The notes below the pieces were generated by a model, which worked only from the letters and a program-made list of their open reading frames with translations, was not told where the DNA came from and made no database searches. 64,000 nt of DNA from an uncultured Gemmiger sp. (GTDB lineage Bacteria; Bacillota; Clostridia; Oscillospirales; Ruminococcaceae): positions 1 to 64,000 of the forward strand of contig CALXHT010000003.1 in NCBI GenBank assembly GCA_944388215.1, given 5' to 3'. Positions 58,676 through 64,000 of the stretch are shown one piece after another (position 1 is the first letter of the stretch; each line of letters begins with the position of its first letter). Made by a program: the position numbers and the translations under genes.

Positions 58676-60700
58676 TCACTCTGTTTTTTCCACCGTGATG
58701 CCGGTGATGGTGATCGGCGTATCGTCCAGCGTGTGCACCGCCGTGCGCCAGTAGTACAGCGGCGTGCCGGTGGTGAAGGTAAAGGTCATCCGCGCCGGGT
58801 CAATGTCGGTGAATTCCACGTCCAGCTTGTAGGTTTCCTGGTTGATCAGGCCGTGGCGGGCGTAGATATAGCTGTGATCGAACCCGCTGCCCGTCAGCGT
58901 CACACGGTAGGTGCCGGGGAAGAGCATCCAGGCATCGGTCATCATCTCGCCGCCGCTGCCCAGCTGCACGCCGTCGGCGTTGATGGAACCGTTGGTCACG
59001 TCGGAGAGTTTCAGATCCACTTCGTGGGTGTTGGCCTGGGGCGCTGTGTCTTCCGGCAGGTCCAGCGGCTCCACGCTGCCGATCAGGATGCCGTTCAGCC
59101 GGTAATAGTGCAGCCCGAAGGAATCCCGCGCCAGTTCGTCCTCGTCGATAAAGACGTAGAGCGTATCCGCCGAAAGGGTGTTCATCTCCCCGGCCAGCGT
59201 CACCGCCGCCAGATTGCCGTCCATGTGGCCCATATAGAAGCTATTGGAGGTCCAGCCGTGGTCCGCCGCAAAGGCAGCCAGATCCCAGAATTCGTCATGT
59301 TCAAAGTCAAAGCTGGCAAAGGCCAGATGCCGGAACCGGCCGGAGGACGCCAGTGTCTCCCAGGCGGGATCGGTGAGGATCGTCTGGTCCGCGTAGGTTT
59401 CCGCCGCATGGTAACGGGCGAAACGGTTGGACAGTTCCTCCCGCTGGCCGTAGCCCTGCAAAAGGGCGCAGGCCGCCAGCAGCACCACCGCCGCCCGGCC
59501 GTTCCAGACCCGCAGCACCACACCGCCGGCCAGCAGGGCCAGCAGCAGTCCGGCCAGCCAGGCCAGCCGGGCGCAGGAGGAAAACATCGCCCAGAAATCC
59601 ATAAGCAGCTGGGGAATGGGCACGGTGCCCAGGGTGTGGCCGCCCAGCGTAACGGTGTTGCCCATGGCAGCCACCGCGTCCAGCATCAGCACCACGGCCC
59701 CGGCCGCCAGCCAGGCACCATGACGGCGGCACAAGGCGGCAAACTGCACCTTGCCGCGCAGGCGGGCCACCAGCAGGCCCACCACCGCCAGTACCAGCGC
59801 AGCCACGGCCCCCAGACCGATGTAGACATCCTGCTCCCAGCTGGCCTGAAGGCCCGGCACCACCAGATTGACGAGGTCGGCTCCGTTGAGGTAGCCGTTG
59901 GAGTACCCGGCGAAGTTGGAAGCAAAAGCCCCCAGCGCCACCAGTTCCACGCCGGCCCCCGCGCAGAAGCATACCACCGGCAGCACCACGGCGGCGACGC
60001 CCCTCTTTTGCAGGGCGCGGCGGACCGCATAGCCCACCAGCACGATGCCCACCATGGGCAGGTAGTAGAGATGGATGCCTGCGCAGAGGATGCCCATGCC
60101 CGCCCAGGCCAGACAGGCGCGGCGGGTGGTGGGCAGCAGCGCATCACTTTTCAGCCAGAGCCAGACGGCCAGCAATACCAGCCAGTTGGCCGCCAGCGCC
60201 GTGTGGGCAAACATACGCACGGTCAGGGCCGGAAACAGCACCAGAATGCCGGCCCCCGCCACGGTGGCCCAGCAGCGGGCAGTCTGTTCTTTACGGACGC
60301 CCCCCAGCCGGGCCAGGATAGCCTGGGCGAAACCGCCCTGCAGCGCGTAGCAGGCAAGGCCCCACCAGCCGAAATACTGGAACCGGGCAGGCAGGATGGG
60401 GCCCAGGCATTTGAAGAGCAGTGCCAGCAGCGGGATGGAATCGGTAAACAGGACGCTGGTACGGTAGGGGTAGATGTTGCTGTAGTTGGCACCGATGTAA
60501 GGCAGATGGACCGGGCTCTGGCGGAAGAAGGCCCAGCCCAGGTAGTGCTGGGAGGGGTCGGGGCTGGGATTGTTGAGAATCCAGTCCACGCTGGCCGGAT
60601 TCAGCACCTGCACCCCATATAAAGCCACAAAGACCAGCGCGCCCAAAAGCGCGCCGGTCAGCGGCCAGCGAAATCGACGGATCGCGGCAAATTTTTGCAT
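58676..60700 (-). CDS. DUF6311-like polytopic membrane protein
   Basis: 674 residues. Starts with a basic tail and a membrane segment (about 14-33). The first outside loop SVDWILNNPSPDPSQHYLGW and SPVHLPYIGANYSNIYPYRT resembles the DUF6311 group, which has GT-C-like membrane halves. About eleven membrane segments to residue 440 are followed by a large outside beta-rich domain (LDLPEDTAPQ, DVTNGSINADG, GTYRVTLTGSG). Such proteins are predicted lipid-sugar-dependent transferases or wall-polymer factors. It lies ten bases downstream of the aldose-epimerase-like gene. Confidence 0.7.
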   Translation of the reverse strand: MQKFAAIRRFRWPLTGALLGALVFVALYGVQVLNPASVDWILNNPSPDPSQHYLGWAFFRQSPVHLPYIGANYSNIYPYRTSVLFTDSIPLLALLFKCLGPILPARFQYFGWWGLACYALQGGFAQAILARLGGVRKEQTARCWATVAGAGILVLFPALTVRMFAHTALAANWLVLLAVWLWLKSDALLPTTRRACLAWAGMGILCAGIHLYYLPMVGIVLVGYAVRRALQKRGVAAVVLPVVCFCAGAGVELVALGAFASNFAGYSNGYLNGADLVNLVVPGLQASWEQDVYIGLGAVAALVLAVVGLLVARLRGKVQFAALCRRHGAWLAAGAVVLMLDAVAAMGNTVTLGGHTLGTVPIPQLLMDFWAMFSSCARLAWLAGLLLALLAGGVVLRVWNGRAAVVLLAACALLQGYGQREELSNRFARYHAAETYADQTILTDPAWETLASSGRFRHLAFASFDFEHDEFWDLAAFAADHGWTSNSFYMGHMDGNLAAVTLAGEMNTLSADTLYVFIDEDELARDSFGLHYYRLNGILIGSVEPLDLPEDTAPQANTHEVDLKLSDVTNGSINADGVQLGSGGEMMTDAWMLFPGTYRVTLTGSGFDHSYIYARHGLINQETYKLDVEFTDIDPARMTFTFTTGTPLYYWRTAVHTLDDTPITITGITVEKTE

Positions 60701-60709
60701 GAGTACTCC

Positions 60710-61591
60710 TCAGCGCACAAAGGTAGTGGACAGGGTGGTGGACCAGCTCTCACCGCGCTTCAGGGAAGCGGCGCAGGGGCGCTGCTCCCATTCCAGCGGG
60801 CCATCCTCCTCGCCGGCCAGGCTGTGCCACGGCTCGATGCAGACAAAGTGCAGCGGCTTCTTCGGAGTCGACCAGATCAGCACATAAGGGTACCCTTCCA
60901 CATTGCAGATCACGCTGCGGCCGGTGTCCTTTTCCACCAGCGAGACATGCTGGGTGCGCAGATTCACCATGCAGTGGCTGTCGTTGTCGAAAAGATCATC
61001 GGTGAGCGGAATGGCCTCGGTGTTGCGGGCCAGATAGTAGCTCTTGCCGCTGAGCAGACCGTGGGGCAGCGCGCTGACACACAGCGGGGATTCGATGCCG
61101 TCAAACCGGATCTCGTAATCCTCGGTGGTGTGGCGGTCATCGAAGGGCAGCGCGAAGGCCGGATGATAGCCGATGCCGAACCGCAGCTGTTCCTCCACCG
61201 GGTTCTCCACGCAGAGGGTGTGGTGGACGGTCTCCCCTTCCAGCACAAAGGTGGAGCGCAGCACAAAGGCGTAAGGCCATTTGGGCAGCGTCTCGGCGTT
61301 GGCATGCAGCTCAAACTCCAGTGTGTCATCGGTCTGGCGGGTCATCGTATGCTCCACGTCCCGGGCAAACCCGTGCTGGGCGCCCTGGTACTCCACACCC
61401 TTGGCAATCATCTTGCCGTCGGTCAGTTTGCCGGTGTAGGGGAAGAGGATCGGCGCATGGCGGCCCCACACCGCCGGATCGCCGCTCCACATCATCTCCG
61501 CACCGGTGGGCTTATGGATGACACTGACCACCTCGGCGCCCAAGGAATCTACCGTCAGGCGCAGGATGTCATTTTCGATGGTATACTGCAT
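60710..61591 (-). CDS. aldose 1-epimerase family protein
   Basis: About 293 residues of the galactose-mutarotase-like fold, YeaD/LacX subgroup. Landmarks: MQYTIENDILRLTVDSLGAE, WGRHAPILFPYTGKLTDGKM, HGFARDVEH, IGYHPAFALPFDD and IWSTPKKPLHFVCIEPWH. His/Asp/Glu in equivalent places are kept, so it probably interconverts anomers of a hexose or hexose-phosphate. Start ATG at 61591 (GGGAGG site); the frame opens earlier at 61738. Confidence 0.85.
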   Translation of the reverse strand: MQYTIENDILRLTVDSLGAEVVSVIHKPTGAEMMWSGDPAVWGRHAPILFPYTGKLTDGKMIAKGVEYQGAQHGFARDVEHTMTRQTDDTLEFELHANAETLPKWPYAFVLRSTFVLEGETVHHTLCVENPVEEQLRFGIGYHPAFALPFDDRHTTEDYEIRFDGIESPLCVSALPHGLLSGKSYYLARNTEAIPLTDDLFDNDSHCMVNLRTQHVSLVEKDTGRSVICNVEGYPYVLIWSTPKKPLHFVCIEPWHSLAGEEDGPLEWEQRPCAASLKRGESWSTTLSTTFVR

Positions 61592-61638
61592 AGCTGTTTC
61601 CTCCCGAATCGTATCATTCCCGCAGTTGCGGGTATTTT

Positions 61639-62502
61639 TTACACAACCACTTGCAGCAGCATGCCGGCTACCGCGCCGACCGCCCACAGCAGGCCGGTCA
61701 TAAACAGATTCTGTTTCCAGCTGGGATTGACCCGCCACAGCACCGCCAGACCCACACCGGCCCCGGCCGTCAGGCCGGCAAACAGGCTGCCGAAGGAGAT
61801 GGCTCCTTCCATATACAGCTGGGCCAGCAGCACACTGGCGGCGCAGTTGGGCACCAGACCCACCAGGGCGGTCAGCATGGGCTGCAAGATGCCCATACCG
61901 GCCAGCGCCGAGCTGATGGCCTCCTCCCCTACCGATTCAAATACCAGGCCGAGCAGCAGGCTGAACAGCAGAATGAACACAAAGATCTCCAGCGTATGGC
62001 GCAGTGCAGCCAGCCAGATACCGCTGTGCTCCTCATGCTCTTCGTGGCAGTCCACCTCATCGGCGTGGCCGGCATAGCCGCCGTACAGCGATTTGGGCAG
62101 TACATGGCGCAGGGGGATATCCAGCAGCGCACCGCCCACCATGCCGAAGACCGCCTTGCAGAGCAGCAAGGCCGCCAGGCTGGGCCACTGGGAGGGTTCC
62201 GCCGCCAGAAGGGGCACGGCTTCGTCGCTGGTGGCGATGAACACCGCCAGCAATGTGCCGGGGGTGATCACCCGGCTGGCATACAGGTTGGAGGCCACCG
62301 CACTGAAACCGCACTGCGGTACACAGCCCAAAAGCGCGCCGGGCACAAAGCCCCAGCGTCCGCCGCCGGCCAGCGCCGCCTCGATGCGGTCGCCGTGGTG
62401 GCGTTCCAGCCATTCGATCAGCAGGTACGCCAGGTAAAGAAAGGGCAGCATTTTGACACTGTCAATCCAGGCATCCAACAGCGCATCTACAAATAATTCC
62501 AT
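61639..62502 (-). CDS. putative heavy-metal (arsenic/manganese) efflux permease
   Basis: 287 residues with nine or ten membrane segments in two repeats. Each repeat has a Cys in a conserved turn: GALLGCVPQCGFSAVASNLY and VGLVPNCAASVLLAQLYMEG. A His/Glu/Asp/Cys-rich cytosolic loop lies between (HADEVDCHEEHEEHSG). This is the ArsP_2 (10TM metal exporter) pattern. It could export Mn, or an arsenical. The nearby Mn2+-riboswitch ATPase makes manganese plausible. Confidence 0.72.
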   Translation of the reverse strand: MELFVDALLDAWIDSVKMLPFLYLAYLLIEWLERHHGDRIEAALAGGGRWGFVPGALLGCVPQCGFSAVASNLYASRVITPGTLLAVFIATSDEAVPLLAAEPSQWPSLAALLLCKAVFGMVGGALLDIPLRHVLPKSLYGGYAGHADEVDCHEEHEEHSGIWLAALRHTLEIFVFILLFSLLLGLVFESVGEEAISSALAGMGILQPMLTALVGLVPNCAASVLLAQLYMEGAISFGSLFAGLTAGAGVGLAVLWRVNPSWKQNLFMTGLLWAVGAVAGMLLQVVV

Positions 62503-62533
62503 AAAACCTCTATATACTTTTTTGATTTGGATT

Positions 62534-62905
62534 TCAGCGGAAACTGCGCAGCAGTTTTACCGCCGGGCGCACGGCCCTGTCGGGGATACGGGCCCGGAAC
62601 CGGGCCACCGTCCGTGCCGAAAAGGGCATGCGGTCGGTAAAAGTTTCCATTCCCAGAAAATATTGCAGGTAGGGGCTTTCCTGCACCAGTGAGACCACTT
62701 CCCTGTCAGACACCCGGTAATGCAGCTGGATGATCCGGCAGCCCAGCGCGATCCGCGCCGAGATGGCCGCCTTGCCGCCCGGGGCGAACAGCTCACTGTA
62801 GGATTTTTCAAACTGGTCCCAATCGATGGCATCCGCCAGCAGCATCCAGCGGTTGCGCCCGCTGAGCTCGCCGTGGTACGGCGGCAGGAAGTCATAGATG
62901 GACAT
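62534..62905 (-). pseudogene. truncated IS5/IS1182-type transposase
   Basis: N-terminal 123 residues of a DUF772-type transposase (MSIYDFLPPYHGELSGRNRW, ISARIALGCRIIQLHYRVSD, YLQYFLGMETF). The catalytic DDE half is missing: the frame stops at 62534, 30 bases before the next gene. It is a dead remnant. GGGAAAAAC precedes the ATG. Confidence 0.8.
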
Positions 62906-62972
62906 TTGTTTTTCCCGGGTACGATACACGTCCAGAGCCCCTTTCCGTTTTCGGGGCCGCAGCCCCGTTGCC

Positions 62973-64000
62973 TCAATACCGCTGCATCAGCGGGAAGATC
63001 AGCGCCAGCACACACCACACCGCCTGGTAGAGCACAAAGGCCGCCAGCGGCAGCGTGATCAGGCCTCCGGTCAGCGAGAGCAGCACGCCCAGCACACAGC
63101 CGAACAAAGCCGCCGCCGTCACGAAGACCGACGCCTTGTGCTCGCCCTCGGCGGCACCGGCAGCGGCTTCCAGGCCGCCCACAAAGCTGGCAAAGCTGCC
63201 CAGATGCAGCATGTTGCCCTCACTTTCGGGCAGCCAGGCCACGGCCGGGTCCAGCGTCTTGCGCTCCGCCGCGTTCAGCACCTTCACCGAACCGGCGGGC
63301 AGGCTGTAGGCAGCTTCCAGCAGCTGCACATCGCAGTTGAAGTCATCGCAGTCCACCACCAGGGAAAGCCCCGTGCGGCGCAGACTGTCCAGCACCACGG
63401 CGGTGTCGGGGTCGCGCTGATAGGCCACCTGGAACATGGCGAACATCTTGCCGGACACCGCCAGGTAGATCACCCGGCGCTGGTTCACGGTGTGGTGCTG
63501 TTCATATTCCAGGCTGGGCACCTTGACGCCGTAATCCTGCATCAGGGCACGGTTGCCCACCAGCACCCGGCGCTTGTTGATCCAGCCCACATAGCCTTTG
63601 CCGTAGACGGTTTCCCGGTCCTCCACCTCTGCCAGCAGATTGCGGTTTTCGCCCAGCATGCCCAGGAATACCTCCCGCAGCGTGGGCCCCGCCTCCGCCA
63701 GAATGGAGGCGGCATAGACGATGGCCAGGTCGATGTGTTCCGGCTTGACGGGTTTGATGCCGGACAGCGTCACGCAGCCGGCCGGGAAGAGATCCCGTGC
63801 CGTGACCTGAATGACGTTGATACGGCCCAGCTGCCGGATATCCCGCCAGCCGGGCACCACCGCCCCCACTTGGGCAGCACTGCGCTGCATCATGCGGGCG
63901 GGCAAGGCCGACAGAAGCGTGCCCGCCAGCGGCGCCGCAAGGCACAATACCGCCGCCAGCACCATCATGGCCGAGGCGCTGTCCTTGGTGCGGATCAGCG
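62973..64000 (-). CDS. P-type-ATPase-like protein lacking the DKTG motif, 5' part missing
   Basis: The 3' part of a gene that continues past the window end. There are membrane segments at the start (AAVLCLAAPLAGTLLSALP) and two at the end (about the last 60 residues). Between them, DLFPAGCVTLSGIK occupies the place of the phosphorylation motif (DKTGTLT) of P-type ATPases. GKGYVGWINKRRVLVGNRAL resembles the nucleotide-domain motif of metal ATPases. VVDCDDFNCDV is where the TGDGxND hinge would be. So it is either a diverged member or a non-pumping relative with a regulatory role. N-terminal metal-binding part not visible. Confidence 0.65.
   Translation of the reverse strand, partial: LIRTKDSASAMMVLAAVLCLAAPLAGTLLSALPARMMQRSAAQVGAVVPGWRDIRQLGRINVIQVTARDLFPAGCVTLSGIKPVKPEHIDLAIVYAASILAEAGPTLREVFLGMLGENRNLLAEVEDRETVYGKGYVGWINKRRVLVGNRALMQDYGVKVPSLEYEQHHTVNQRRVIYLAVSGKMFAMFQVAYQRDPDTAVVLDSLRRTGLSLVVDCDDFNCDVQLLEAAYSLPAGSVKVLNAAERKTLDPAVAWLPESEGNMLHLGSFASFVGGLEAAAGAAEGEHKASVFVTAAALFGCVLGVLLSLTGGLITLPLAAFVLYQAVWCVLALIFPLMQRY

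Noticed and set aside
1..64000. CRISPR arrays, tRNA and rRNA genes, tandem repeats
   Set aside because: None were recognised when reading both strands; short dyads are explained by terminators and operators.

Overview
The window looks like a chromosomal piece of a GC-rich gut Firmicute of class Clostridia, most like the Faecalibacterium/Gemmiger/Subdoligranulum side of the Oscillospirales. This is inferred from the HrcA/CIRCE-controlled hrcA-grpE-dnaK-dnaJ operon, a SpoVT-type regulator, a Rex-like operator at an alcohol dehydrogenase, a histidine operon with the short HisG plus HisZ, Gram-positive wall genes (class D sortase, class B PBP, two M23 hydrolases) and strong AGGAGG-type ribosome sites. 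No rRNA, tRNA or CRISPR array was seen.

Left flank (1-6676): the end of an IS3-family insertion sequence, then a minus-strand operon running from a putative sortase substrate through a class D sortase, a membrane protein and the Wzz/tyrosine kinase/tyrosine phosphatase trio (CpsC, CpsD, CpsB) that controls polysaccharide chain length. A gene-poor stretch follows, then the C-terminal third of a class B penicillin-binding protein (PBP).

Integrated element (about 6675-27585, 20.9 kb): the N-terminal two thirds of the same PBP lie at 27588-28879, in the same orientation. Joining the two parts at a shared CC (GG on the coding strand) gives an uninterrupted 605-codon gene. The rebuilt attB and attP are both imperfect palindromes around that dinucleotide, as expected for a large serine integrase, and such an integrase lies at 22824-24380. 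The left half of the element is an AT-rich glycan cargo on the minus strand: nucleotide-sugar-type SDR, two GT2 transferases, two large GT-C-like membrane proteins, an FAD oxidoreductase, two acyltransferases (one frameshifted) and a decayed membrane transferase. The right half holds an SOS-box-preceded excisionase-like HTH gene, a cassette of zinc-finger amidoligase, class II glutamine amidotransferase and small serine recombinase, a replication-initiator-like gene, a 40-residue protein coupled to the integrase, and an 850-residue protein of unknown function. No conjugation genes were recognised. The amidoligase cassette and the integration inside a PBP gene are the most interesting parts of the window.

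Right flank (27588-64000): ordinary chromosome with compact operons. In order: Rex-type-operator alcohol dehydrogenase; two M23 cell-wall hydrolases; an undecaprenyl-phosphate sugar transferase; an Lrp regulator; a YtrA-type GntR/ABC exporter operon; an AEC transporter; rpsF-ssb-rpsR; the HrcA heat-shock operon; a MATE exporter; spoVT; a NUDIX hydrolase; a histidine operon with fused hisZ-hisG and no hisB; a P-type ATPase behind a probable yybP-ykoY manganese riboswitch; a DUF6311-like membrane protein; an aldose-1-epimerase-like protein; a putative heavy-metal permease; a truncated transposase; and, cut by the window end, a P-type-ATPase-like protein without the usual phosphorylation motif. 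The element brings glycan-assembly genes close to the resident chain-length control genes and to a resident priming transferase, so its cargo may feed a cell-surface polysaccharide; this is inference.
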